Positions 46,214 to 54,852 of a stretch of 64,000 nt of DNA are shown here, in pieces. This DNA comes from Bacteroidota bacterium (GTDB taxonomy: Bacteria; Bacteroidota; Bacteroidia; Bacteroidales; NBLH01). The position numbers and the translations under genes were made by a program. The stretch spans positions 1 through 64,000 of the forward strand of contig JANYKN010000156.1 in assembly GCA_025361565.1 (NCBI GenBank). Direction: 5' to 3'. The stretch's first letter is position 1. Each line of letters begins with the position of its first letter. The notes under the pieces are model-generated. The model was not told the DNA's origin, did no database searches, and saw nothing but the letters and a program-made list of their open reading frames with translations.

Positions 46214-47383
46214 TCAATTTTTTGTTGAATCGATTGAGGTCTGTATCGTAAAGAATGAGTAATTCTCCGAGAATTCAGAAAATTTATAATTTAAGTCTCT
46301 CCCCGATTTTAAACGCATTTCAATAATACTTAAATCGGGTTTTCTTATTTCTTCTTTTTCAAAATATAGTGATAGTTTTTTGAAAAAATCAAGTAATTCT
46401 CCGACTTTTAACTTGTTTACAAAATTAATTTTATCTTTTAACACTTCTACTGCAGAGTTATGTAAAAAGTTGCCAGCAGTAAAATAGAATGAATTACTCT
46501 TTTTGCTCAATAAAAAGATCCCTTCTTTTTCACCTATTGATCGCTGTTTACTATTTTGATTTTCGGAATAACTAACTATGTTATGAAGCATTTCGAACAT
46601 AATTTTAAAAACACGTTTTTTAAAATCAACTGTTCCATGCATTTGGGCGTCTACTATTGGTAATAGATTTAAAAGGTTATCCCTATCGAATGATCCATTG
46701 AAATTGAGTAAAATATCATGTTCGATAAGAATAGTATGGATTTTTTTTATCTTTTCCATTGCCAGGTTCGATTCTGTCCTAGTATCTATAATTTCATCTT
46801 GCTTTTCTAAAAGAATTTCTGTTCGAAGGTAAAAATATGAAAATACCTCATTCACTTTCTGAAAATCATAAAACAATTTATTGCCAGTTTTCCGTGCCAT
46901 AGCAATCAATCCTAGTCCTGCTCCTCCTTTACTCGAAATTTCACCAGTTACAAGCATTTCCTGGTAGTACATTTTTAATTCATCTGCATTGAGACTGTTT
47001 ACTCTTTCTAGTTGATCCGTGAGTTTATTTATATTTTCGTTCTCAATTACATTACCGGTTGTGATATAATATCTTTTATTCTTTTTTTCAATGACCAAAA
47101 TTGCAGATTCTTCACCTATTGTATCCTTAACTTTGTCTTGGTGTTTTGTGATATTTTGAAGACATTCAACCATTACAAAATATATTTTTTTCTTTAATCG
47201 TTGAGTATCATCTGCTTTATCTAAATTTGTTTCAGTTAATGCCAATAGATTTGAGGTAATATTTTTTGTAAATTTGCCCCTATAAATATATTCATAACTC
47301 AATTTACTCATTCCCCGAATAAGTTCATAGGCCAATTCTAGCTGTTTATTGTCAGGTTCGTTCAATTTGGCAGATTGAATCAT
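46214..47383 (-). CDS. SiaB-like protein kinase, double domain (DUF6272), second half degenerate
   Basis: A 389-residue protein made of two copies of a GHKL-type SiaB kinase fold. The first copy (1-195) has an N box (ECLQNITKH, near Glu73 and Asn77) and a glycine box GGAGLGL at 153-159, so it should bind ATP. The second copy (about 205-380) keeps a weak N box (FEMLHNIVSY), but GLGLIAMARKTG is replaced by DLSIIEMRLKSG; it is likely catalytically dead. SiaB normally has one domain, so the tandem is unusual. It presumably phosphorylates the SiaC-like protein encoded convergently. No signal peptide: cytoplasmic. Confidence 0.78.
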   Translation of the reverse strand: MIQSAKLNEPDNKQLELAYELIRGMSKLSYEYIYRGKFTKNITSNLLALTETNLDKADDTQRLKKKIYFVMVECLQNITKHQDKVKDTIGEESAILVIEKKNKRYYITTGNVIENENINKLTDQLERVNSLNADELKMYYQEMLVTGEISSKGGAGLGLIAMARKTGNKLFYDFQKVNEVFSYFYLRTEILLEKQDEIIDTRTESNLAMEKIKKIHTILIEHDILLNFNGSFDRDNLLNLLPIVDAQMHGTVDFKKRVFKIMFEMLHNIVSYSENQNSKQRSIGEKEGIFLLSKKSNSFYFTAGNFLHNSAVEVLKDKINFVNKLKVGELLDFFKKLSLYFEKEEIRKPDLSIIEMRLKSGRDLNYKFSEFSENYSFFTIQTSIDSTKN

Positions 47384-47598
47384 GTTAAAAATCTTTTTTA
47401 TTTAGAAATTATGATTTGTTTGTTTCTTATTATAAAGGAATATATTTTTTTTGACTTAGCAAAACTTAAATTAAGAGCATTTATTTTTTTCCGGAAAACC
47501 AGACAAACGATTTATCTTTTATTCATAAAATACCTTTTGTAACATGTATCATCTAATTTCATCATCAGGTATTAAACATAAAAATGGTCAACCGATAA

Positions 47599-48705
47599 TT
47601 ACTTAATAAGCGTATCATTTTTGTACAATTCAGTTTTTAGCAAATGACCTTTATCGTTAAATACTTTCCATTTTCCTTCTTTGGCATCTTTAATATATAT
47701 TCCTGACTCTGAAATTTTTCCATTTTCATGAAAGTATTTCCATTTTCCCTCAGCCAGGCCATTTTTATATTCGCCCAATTGTTTTAGATTGCCATTGGGA
47801 TGATAAATTTTCCATGGGCCTTCATATTTACCTAAATGAAAATTTCCTTCCGAATATAATTTTGAATCTGTATAATAAGCTTTCCAAAGTCCTTCTTTCT
47901 TATTATTGATGTAATTTCCGGTTTCTCCTAAAATTCCATTTTCAAAATAATCTAAATACTGACCTTCAATTTTTTCATCAATATAAAAGCACTCACTCAT
48001 TTTTATACCATTTTGATAATAGGAAAAAAAGTTACCGTTTAATTTACCATTTTTGTATATACAAATACGCTCCAGTTGTTTATTTTTATAATAAACCCAT
48101 AAGGTATCTGCAAAATAATCTCCTTTTTTTTTTCCTTTATAATTAATTTCTCCAGTTTCATAATATTTTTCCCAAAGCCCATTTATTATGTCTTCGGAAT
48201 AATTTATGCGATATTCAAGATTTCCATTTTCTTGAAAGCTAGTAGAAATACCATTTAAGTGATCATTTACATAAAAGTATTTGCTTTTTAATTTGCCAGA
48301 GTCATAATATTCAGTAAAGAGACTATCTCGCTTATTGTTTTTGTATTTCCCCTCAACCTGTAATTGGCCGGATTCAAAATAAGATTTATAAGATCCATTT
48401 TGCATATTATTTTCAAAAATTAATTCAGTCTTTTTTAATCCATTGGGATAAAAAACCAACCAATTCCCTTCCATTTTATTGTTTTTGAAAATGCCAGATT
48501 GATATTCTATTCCATTTTCATAATAGTAAGTATATTGTCCGTTTTTTATCGTGTCATTTCCAACAATCTTTGCCTGATATTTTTCTTTAATGGTCTCTTT
48601 TGTTAAAGGATTATAATACTTATTGACAGTTTGTTGAGCATTAATAACTGTGGTTAATAAAATAAAGCAAAATATTTGAATTAGAAAACAGATTTTATTC
48701 TTCAT
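47599..48705 (-). CDS. exported MORN-like repeat protein (YwqK family)
   Basis: A 368-residue protein with a signal peptide (ending NAQ), followed by about 13 copies of a 22-24-residue MORN-like repeat, as in GNWLVFYPNGLKKTELIFEN, GSYKSYFESGQLQVEGKYKN and GKWKYFHENGKISESGIY. Each forms a beta hairpin, so the whole is a long flat beta sheet. MORN/YwqK repeats usually mediate protein or membrane contacts. It is the last gene of the fibre operon, only 6 bases after the chaperone gene. In this context it may be an accessory envelope factor, but this is inference. Confidence 0.8.
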   Translation of the reverse strand: MKNKICFLIQIFCFILLTTVINAQQTVNKYYNPLTKETIKEKYQAKIVGNDTIKNGQYTYYYENGIEYQSGIFKNNKMEGNWLVFYPNGLKKTELIFENNMQNGSYKSYFESGQLQVEGKYKNNKRDSLFTEYYDSGKLKSKYFYVNDHLNGISTSFQENGNLEYRINYSEDIINGLWEKYYETGEINYKGKKKGDYFADTLWVYYKNKQLERICIYKNGKLNGNFFSYYQNGIKMSECFYIDEKIEGQYLDYFENGILGETGNYINNKKEGLWKAYYTDSKLYSEGNFHLGKYEGPWKIYHPNGNLKQLGEYKNGLAEGKWKYFHENGKISESGIYIKDAKEGKWKVFNDKGHLLKTELYKNDTLIK

Positions 48706-48711
48706 TATGGT

Positions 48712-49518
48712 CTATTCAATATCAAGTAAAATTTGTGTTCCTTCCAGGTTTGATTTACTCCCATAATCTAAAATGGCGGCCAGAGCATATCTTCCTTGTG
48801 GCAATTTTTGGCTCATCTTCAATTTGATATTTAATTGAGCATCAGGATAGGACTCAAATGTAATTTCATCCAGTTTGGTTTCTTGTGCTGTCGAGAGATT
48901 TGATGCGATAAGTGTTACTTTACATTTGGCAATCTTATCACCCATATTATCGATTATTGCTGTATAAATCCTGCTAGTAGAATCACGTGTAATTTCAGCA
49001 AGGCTTCCAATTTTCAATTTATAATTTATATTGGTTTTTGGAGATTGAACTGCCCTTAATATCATTTGTCCATTTACCATAAGCCCAGTTTGAATTGCTT
49101 TATCTGCAAGCAAGGCTGTTTGTTCTTTGGACGTGCGCACAAAGATATTTGCCCATTTGGTTGTGAAATCTCCTGATGGTGCTTGAATACTTATTAGAAC
49201 TTGCCTTTCTTCGTTGGGATTAATTTCAAGAAATGGAGGATTAATGCTTATCCAATTTACCAAGGAATGTTCAGTACTCGATGCAGGCATAGCTATTTTT
49301 TCACCTTCCTTATTAACCACAAAGTCTCCCAAACTCAATACAAATGAAGTTTTAGTATTGGCATGATTAAAAATATTAATTGGAATGGTTTGTGTTTGAC
49401 CCGGTTCTGCATTAAAAAATAATAAGACAGGAGAAACTTCAAAATCCTGAGCAATCGAATAATTTTTAATTATTAAAAGGCAAACAATTGTTACTAATTT
49501 AAAAAATTCCTTCATCAT
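48712..49518 (-). CDS. PapD-like periplasmic chaperone
   Basis: A 268-residue exported protein (signal peptide ending SIAQ) with a two-domain Ig layout like fimbrial chaperones. Domain 1 opens FEVSPVLLFFNAEPGQTQTIPINIFNH and continues with NWISINPPFLEINPNEERQVLISI; domain 2 runs from about 140 to the end. In classical chaperones, domain 1's last strand donates hydrophobic residues to pilins. The classic PapD Arg/Lys pair cannot be located with certainty. It lies 38 bases after the barrel gene and 6 before the MORN gene. A DUF916-type protein is an alternative, as that family also has this fold. Confidence 0.72.
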   Translation of the reverse strand: MMKEFFKLVTIVCLLIIKNYSIAQDFEVSPVLLFFNAEPGQTQTIPINIFNHANTKTSFVLSLGDFVVNKEGEKIAMPASSTEHSLVNWISINPPFLEINPNEERQVLISIQAPSGDFTTKWANIFVRTSKEQTALLADKAIQTGLMVNGQMILRAVQSPKTNINYKLKIGSLAEITRDSTSRIYTAIIDNMGDKIAKCKVTLIASNLSTAQETKLDEITFESYPDAQLNIKLKMSQKLPQGRYALAAILDYGSKSNLEGTQILLDIE

Positions 49519-49556
49519 AATTTATTGGTTTGTGTTATTAATCAAATATAAAAGGC

Positions 49557-52500
49557 TTAAAGTACTGTTATTTCAACCCTCCTATTTTTTTGTTTTGCTT
49601 TTTCAGATGAACCTGGAACCAATGGTCGTGTGTTAGAGTATGACTTAACAATAACCCTGTTTTCAGTTAATCCATGTGAAATCAGATATTTTTGTACTGC
49701 TTCTGCCCTGCGCATAGCCAGTATATTATCAGTCCTGTCTTTTCCAGTATCATCTGCATGGCCTGCAATTTCTATTCGTACAGATTTATTTTTATTCAAC
49801 AATTCAATTAACCTATCTAATTCCGGATACGCATCTGGTTTTAATCTAGTCTCTTTTTCATCAAAATTCAAATTGTTTATTGGTATTTTTTGACCTGGTT
49901 TAAAGTTTTGAGTAAAATCTTTTTCACCTTTTTCATCATATATGATAAAAGTTTTATTTTGAGGGCCAGCAGATAATTTTTGCAGCATCAAGTCTTTGGC
50001 TATATTTTGAATGGATATAACTTGTTCAATATAAAGGTTTTCTACCCAATCCTGATATCCTGCTGCTTTTACTTCAATCCTAAATTTATCTCCTGCTACA
50101 TAAGAAATGGAATAATTTCCATTTAACCTGTTCGATATCCCTTCAGCAACTACTTTATTCGTAGTATTTTCGATAATTTTAATTGATGCTTCTATTGGTT
50201 CTAAACTTATCGCATCTCTTATTTTTCCTGATAAAGTTGTTTTCCTAATTACTTTCAAATCATCCATTTTAAACTCATCTTTAGTAACATCAGTATCAAA
50301 AGTTATTTTCCGTTTTTTTTCATTGAATACAAAAGAGACCCTAAATTGCTTATAACCATTAAATTTAACTATATATTCAGATTGCTGGATATCAAAGCTT
50401 TCGTAAAAAATATTGTTTATTTTAACTATATAATTATCCGCAACAGGAGTATATAGTACAAAATTCCCTTGTTTATCAGTAAGTGCAGAAAAACTATTTC
50501 CTTTAGTATCTTCTGCCAGTATCCTGATATTTGAGATATCAATTGCACCTAAGCTAGAAAGAGGATCTCTATTTAATACTACTGAGCCAAATATTTTATT
50601 ATTTTCAAGATAAGGAATATAAACAGTTTTATCATCATCAACTAAAAAACTTTCAGTTAATTCTTCTCTGTTGAAGTTTCCTACAATCTCGCCCATTAAA
50701 ATGTATTTTACTTGATAATTGCCGTTAGGTATATTTAGATATTCTATTGTACCAGTTTGATCTGAAAGAAGCTCAGTTGAAGCAAATTCATTTATACTTC
50801 TTTTCACATTAATACTATCACTATAATCCCTATCAATATTTACTAAAACATTGTTTATACCTGGTTCATTCTCCTCTTTAACCCTATTTCCATTTAAATC
50901 ACGAAAGAAAACAACATGAAGATCATAATACTTTACACGTGGTTGATTGCAATTAAATTCTTTTCTGATACCAAGTTGAAAATAACTGGAGTTATATCGA
51001 AGCGTGGCATTAGTTAATGCATCTTTCCTCGTTCTAGTAGATGCACTGTTCATTATGCGAATTGAAAATTGATGTGGTAAAAATGCTGCTAATTGCGTGG
51101 TTAAAGTAGCAACATTAGTATTATCATTAAAGTTTGTCTGTAAATTACCTCTAACAAGAAACTGCAATTTTTTATTTAAGAAGAAGCGCTCATAATATGG
51201 CATTACAAACAATCGTTTTGAAAAATAGCCAATCGAATAATAATAATATTGATCATATATATCAAATGGACCATTTCGATACTGAATAAACACTCCAAGA
51301 TTTCTACTTGTAATGTTTAGTGCAAAATTATAGGTCATGTAGTTTCGAGTTGGAAAAGTATTTAATTCAACAGCATTATCAATAATTATATTGCCAACAT
51401 CAAGTTTGGGAGCAATTACAATTCTGGTATCAGGTATATTAATTCTACCTGAAATGAATAAACGTCGATTTTGCGTTCCAAAAAAATCACCTGACCCTAA
51501 AGTATAGAATTGGTTAGACTTTTCTAGTTGATAAATTGCACCATAATTAATACTGAATATTGTACTGAAAATAGTCTGATGCGAGATTTCATATTTATCA
51601 AACTTTCTGAATCTTTCCGGTTGTATTGTATCATTAATATAATATGCAGGATTGTCGTCTCTTTTATAATAACTAATATTGAGCAGAGAATGGTTATTAA
51701 AACTATAACTTAACCTTGAGCTAATGAAAAGTTTTCCTCTTGAAATCCCAGTATATTCAGGCGATCCATAATCTGCATCAACATTAATTGCCAGTTTATT
51801 TACTTTTAGACTATATATTAAGTTGTATCCAAAGCCGTTTCTGGTAAAAGGGGTATACATGGAATGTGTTGTTTGGTTTTGCCCCACTTGAATTGATAAA
51901 AAATTCTTTTTGAAAAGAGAAAAACTTAATCCGGCCATTTCAATTTTAGATGAAAGCATCATTTCATTTTGATCCATTTCAGCATATCCAAGCATTGCTC
52001 TGGTTTTTCGAAATATTGAAGTTTCAAATTTTCCTCCATAAAAGGAGCTCGAATCAACAATTCCATTTAAATAGAATCCTTCTATTTTTGTTTTTTTTAA
52101 TTTCAGTGCTGTTTCAACACCTCTTCCATAAAAATTTTGATTTAACTTGCTCTCAATATTTCCAACCTGAAAATGTAAATATTTAATATTAAATCCAACG
52201 TAGACTCTGGTACTAATTCCCCAAAAATCTTTTGTACTATTAGAACTCAGAGAACTATTTTGAAAATAGTAATAGAAATCCATATCCTTTTTAAACAAGA
52301 TAGATCCCATGGCCGAAAATGAATATGAAGGAGTGCTATTGCTAAAAAGATCGTTGATGGTTAATTCAACGATTGCACATTTATTTTGTTCTGGAATTAA
52401 GAGCTCGTATTTATTCTCAATGCGATTTAACCATAGTGAATTTTTAAAAACAGTATCCTGTGTCGATGTTTTAATATCAACTTTATAAAACTGTTGTAAT

Positions 52501-53183
52501 TCATCTTTTTCATCAATTCCAACTGTAAAAATTAGTGTGCTATCAGAATGTGGAGGCATACTAACAGACGTTGAAAATAATTTATCTCTTCTATTATTAT
52601 TAACAGTCATATAATATGAGCCAAGTAATTCCACATTTACTATTTCATTTATATTTCCAAGATTGTGAATGGTGTAATTAAATGTAGCTTTATCTGTTTT
52701 TTGGTCAAAATAAGCAATATCATTTAAAAGTTTTACCTTGGTATTAGGCAGTCTTGGTATCGTAATAAAACAATATTCAGATTTTACTTGCCGTTCGTTT
52801 TTGTCCATAACTGATGCTACGACAACATAGGCAATCTCTCCTAAAACTTTTGAAGAAACCATCACCCTTACAGGTATATTAATAGAATCTCCGGCTTCTA
52901 AACTTAAAGTAATATTTGGATCACCCACAAAATTCCAATCATTAGGCACATCAAACTGCACATTACCATTAAATTTTTCACCCGAATTATTTTTGATGAT
53001 TAGAATATTGAAGAAACTCTGTTTAGCCCTAACTTCAATTTTTGGGTAAATGAATTTTGTATCAAGAGATTGGTTCCCTCCATTAGTATAATTTGAAATT
53101 TGTGAATGCAAGGCATATTGCCCGCATATTGTAGAAATAAGCAGGATTAATAATTTAAAATATATACCATTTGAATTTCTCAT
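49557..53183 (-). CDS. usher-like outer-membrane barrel protein with Ig domains and OmpA C-terminus
   Basis: In order: a signal peptide; two Ig-like domains (35-280; ITLSLEAGDSINIPVRVMV and NTKVKLLNDIAYF); a strand-rich region of about 280-740 suggesting a transmembrane beta-barrel (YYYFQNSSLSS, FNIKYLHFQVGNIE, LFVMPYYERFF); an SdrD-B-like domain (FFRDLNGNRVKEENEPGINN); carboxypeptidase-like domains at about 870 and 985-1060; and an OmpA peptidoglycan-binding domain from about 1100 to the end (LNFDEKETRLKP, HADDTGKDRTDN, LAMRRAEAV). No family I know combines these. By gene order, between subunits and chaperone, it takes the place of a fimbrial usher, with an OmpA end to hold it to the wall. 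The barrel is inferred. Confidence 0.75.
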   Translation of the reverse strand: MRNSNGIYFKLLILLISTICGQYALHSQISNYTNGGNQSLDTKFIYPKIEVRAKQSFFNILIIKNNSGEKFNGNVQFDVPNDWNFVGDPNITLSLEAGDSINIPVRVMVSSKVLGEIAYVVVASVMDKNERQVKSEYCFITIPRLPNTKVKLLNDIAYFDQKTDKATFNYTIHNLGNINEIVNVELLGSYYMTVNNNRRDKLFSTSVSMPPHSDSTLIFTVGIDEKDELQQFYKVDIKTSTQDTVFKNSLWLNRIENKYELLIPEQNKCAIVELTINDLFSNSTPSYSFSAMGSILFKKDMDFYYYFQNSSLSSNSTKDFWGISTRVYVGFNIKYLHFQVGNIESKLNQNFYGRGVETALKLKKTKIEGFYLNGIVDSSSFYGGKFETSIFRKTRAMLGYAEMDQNEMMLSSKIEMAGLSFSLFKKNFLSIQVGQNQTTHSMYTPFTRNGFGYNLIYSLKVNKLAINVDADYGSPEYTGISRGKLFISSRLSYSFNNHSLLNISYYKRDDNPAYYINDTIQPERFRKFDKYEISHQTIFSTIFSINYGAIYQLEKSNQFYTLGSGDFFGTQNRRLFISGRINIPDTRIVIAPKLDVGNIIIDNAVELNTFPTRNYMTYNFALNITSRNLGVFIQYRNGPFDIYDQYYYYSIGYFSKRLFVMPYYERFFLNKKLQFLVRGNLQTNFNDNTNVATLTTQLAAFLPHQFSIRIMNSASTRTRKDALTNATLRYNSSYFQLGIRKEFNCNQPRVKYYDLHVVFFRDLNGNRVKEENEPGINNVLVNIDRDYSDSINVKRSINEFASTELLSDQTGTIEYLNIPNGNYQVKYILMGEIVGNFNREELTESFLVDDDKTVYIPYLENNKIFGSVVLNRDPLSSLGAIDISNIRILAEDTKGNSFSALTDKQGNFVLYTPVADNYIVKINNIFYESFDIQQSEYIVKFNGYKQFRVSFVFNEKKRKITFDTDVTKDEFKMDDLKVIRKTTLSGKIRDAISLEPIEASIKIIENTTNKVVAEGISNRLNGNYSISYVAGDKFRIEVKAAGYQDWVENLYIEQVISIQNIAKDLMLQKLSAGPQNKTFIIYDEKGEKDFTQNFKPGQKIPINNLNFDEKETRLKPDAYPELDRLIELLNKNKSVRIEIAGHADDTGKDRTDNILAMRRAEAVQKYLISHGLTENRVIVKSYSNTRPLVPGSSEKAKQKNRRVEITVL

Positions 53184-53281
53184 CTATGACGGCTGACACA
53201 TTAGAATCAACTTAATTTAAATGTTAGTATGATACAATAATTTGAACCAATTCTATTTATAAACATATAGTTAAACCATAA

Positions 53282-53833
53282 TTATTCATTTTCCAAGATA
53301 AATTCAAGATAAAGAGTATAAAAATCTGGATCTTCACCCAGTATTCTTTTAAGTGCGGTTGTACCTACCTGAAAAGATATTTTTACTTCACCATTTATTG
53401 TTGGGTTAATGCCAGCATGAACCAGTTCCTGGGTGCCTAAAGTTAAGGGTTGCCAAGCTGTTGAAGTTCTGGTATAAACCCCTGGATTATCATCAACTAG
53501 AAATTCGACTCTATCTAAAGGTATAATATTGGTGGTATTAAACCCTGTAATATCAGTAGACCTCATACTTAACTTCCAAGTATCTCCTATTAAAGGTCCA
53601 TCAAAATCAAAATTAATAACAAGTATTGTTTCAGATATTTTAATTATTCCATTCTCTAACTTATATAGTGTATTAAATGCAAAAACTGGAAAACTACTTG
53701 TAGTAATAGTTCTTATTGTTTTTTGTCCAAAAACAGAATTACTATATATAAGTAATATCAATATGCTAAATACTAAATAATTGGTTGATTTTTTTATAAC
53801 CTCGACTAAATAATTATTAGCATTTGCCAACAT
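53282..53833 (-). CDS. small exported subunit (minor fibre subunit-like)
   Basis: A 183-residue exported protein with a long hydrophobic segment (about 16-34, ending VFGQ). It is related to the larger subunit encoded upstream: both have a W-(K/D)-L strand and a shared RVEF/RVEL-x-VDD motif, and end with a YTLYLEF/YTVNVYL-type last strand. It has no Cys and no recognised family. It lies 98 bases before the barrel gene and 135 after the larger subunit. By position it is a tip or minor subunit; this is inference. Confidence 0.62.
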   Translation of the reverse strand: MLANANNYLVEVIKKSTNYLVFSILILLIYSNSVFGQKTIRTITTSSFPVFAFNTLYKLENGIIKISETILVINFDFDGPLIGDTWKLSMRSTDITGFNTTNIIPLDRVEFLVDDNPGVYTRTSTAWQPLTLGTQELVHAGINPTINGEVKISFQVGTTALKRILGEDPDFYTLYLEFILENE

Positions 53834-53888
53834 GGATTCGAATTTCTAACTAATAACGACTATTGTTAATTTTTATCATTTAAAATCA

Positions 53889-53923
53889 ATTTCCCCTCAT
53901 ATTTATTAGATATGAGAGGAAAT
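53889..53923. promoter_or_regulatory. hairpin between the two subunit genes
   Basis: A stem of 14 bp with one mismatch (ATTTCCCCTCATAT at 53889-53902, right arm 53910-53923) and a 7-base loop lies in the 135-base gap after the first subunit gene. On the minus strand no T run follows, so it is not a classical terminator. It may protect the upstream mRNA or limit read-through, giving more of the first subunit than of the downstream genes. Confidence 0.5.
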
Positions 53924-53968
53924 CAATGCAGATAAGCTTTTTTTGATATGATTCGTAATCAGATATAT

Positions 53969-54556
53969 TTAGTGTGCCACTAATGATAAGTAAACATTCA
54001 CGGTATATCTTCCTGGGACGCTTCCAGTGATTCTTGCTGCTAAATTTACTCCGCATTGCCAATGGACAACAAATGTGTTTTCAGCTGCAGAACCAACGTT
54101 TGTTCCATTCGTTCCACCAGCTACCCATGTAATCAAATCAATAGGTCCATTTTGGAGTGCCGCAGGTGCAGCATTGAATGCAGAAATTACATCAGCATCA
54201 GCAAACCTTGTGGATGTAAGCGCATCATCTACCTGAAGTTCAACACGGTTTAATAATATGGATGCTCCTGCTTCGTTTAAGAAAGTAGCAGCATCAGTTC
54301 CAATTTGCAAATCCCAATCTTGAGATGCGGAGATGTCAAAATAGGTGTCATAAGCAGCGGAATTACCAATTCCATTTGTTATGTCAGAAATTTTACTAAA
54401 GACAAATTCAATATTACCACCACTCTTAACATTAAGTCGCATGATAGATTGAACAGTAATTGCCATTGGAATAACGGCATGATCGCTTATAGGCTGGGCT
54501 ATTGCTAATTGCCCCAAAAAAAAGATTGATAAGAATCCTAAAATAACTTTTTTCAT
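53969..54556 (-). CDS. exported fibre subunit-like protein (probable major subunit)
   Basis: A 195-residue protein with a signal peptide (MKKVILGFLSIFFLGQLAIAQ). The mature part is beta-rich and Ala/Asn/Ser-rich, unlike its Lys-rich neighbours, and its gene is clearly richer in GC than the flanks, as often seen for abundant surface proteins. ASQDWDLQIGTDA and RVELQVDD match the companion subunit. One Cys is present (WQCGVN). There is no T9SS or LPXTG signal. It is first in the operon, with a -7-like TATATTTG on the minus strand at 54744-54751. It resembles a pilin in length and fold; homology to known pilins is not established. Confidence 0.68.
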   Translation of the reverse strand: MKKVILGFLSIFFLGQLAIAQPISDHAVIPMAITVQSIMRLNVKSGGNIEFVFSKISDITNGIGNSAAYDTYFDISASQDWDLQIGTDAATFLNEAGASILLNRVELQVDDALTSTRFADADVISAFNAAPAALQNGPIDLITWVAGGTNGTNVGSAAENTFVVHWQCGVNLAARITGSVPGRYTVNVYLSLVAH

Positions 54557-54852
54557 GTTGTCCTCTTTTAAATTAATAATTGTTTATTTATTTTATATAG
54601 ACTTAGGTATTAGTGTTTATGTTGTCTATAGTACTAATAATTTGCCTTTTTTTATATTCATTTTTATAAAAGTATTCTTTTGATTGATAAAGATATATAA
54701 AAAAACGATAAGTGAATTCAGATATTTATAAGCAAAAGATATGCAAATATAGAGATATTCGCATTAATAATTGTTTTTCTGTCAACTTTTTTAGGCACTC
54801 TGCTAGTGTATATTTAAACATCAGATTTCTGTTTTTTTATAGAGTTGAAATA

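Noticed and set aside
47599-48705. Calling the MORN-repeat protein an antitoxin (YwqK label)
   Set aside because: That label comes from one Gram-positive system; this protein is exported and sits in an envelope operon with no toxin.
53969-54556. Plus-strand frames at 54027-54236 and 54056-54253
   Set aside because: They lie opposite the fibre subunit gene and reflect its higher GC content, not real genes.
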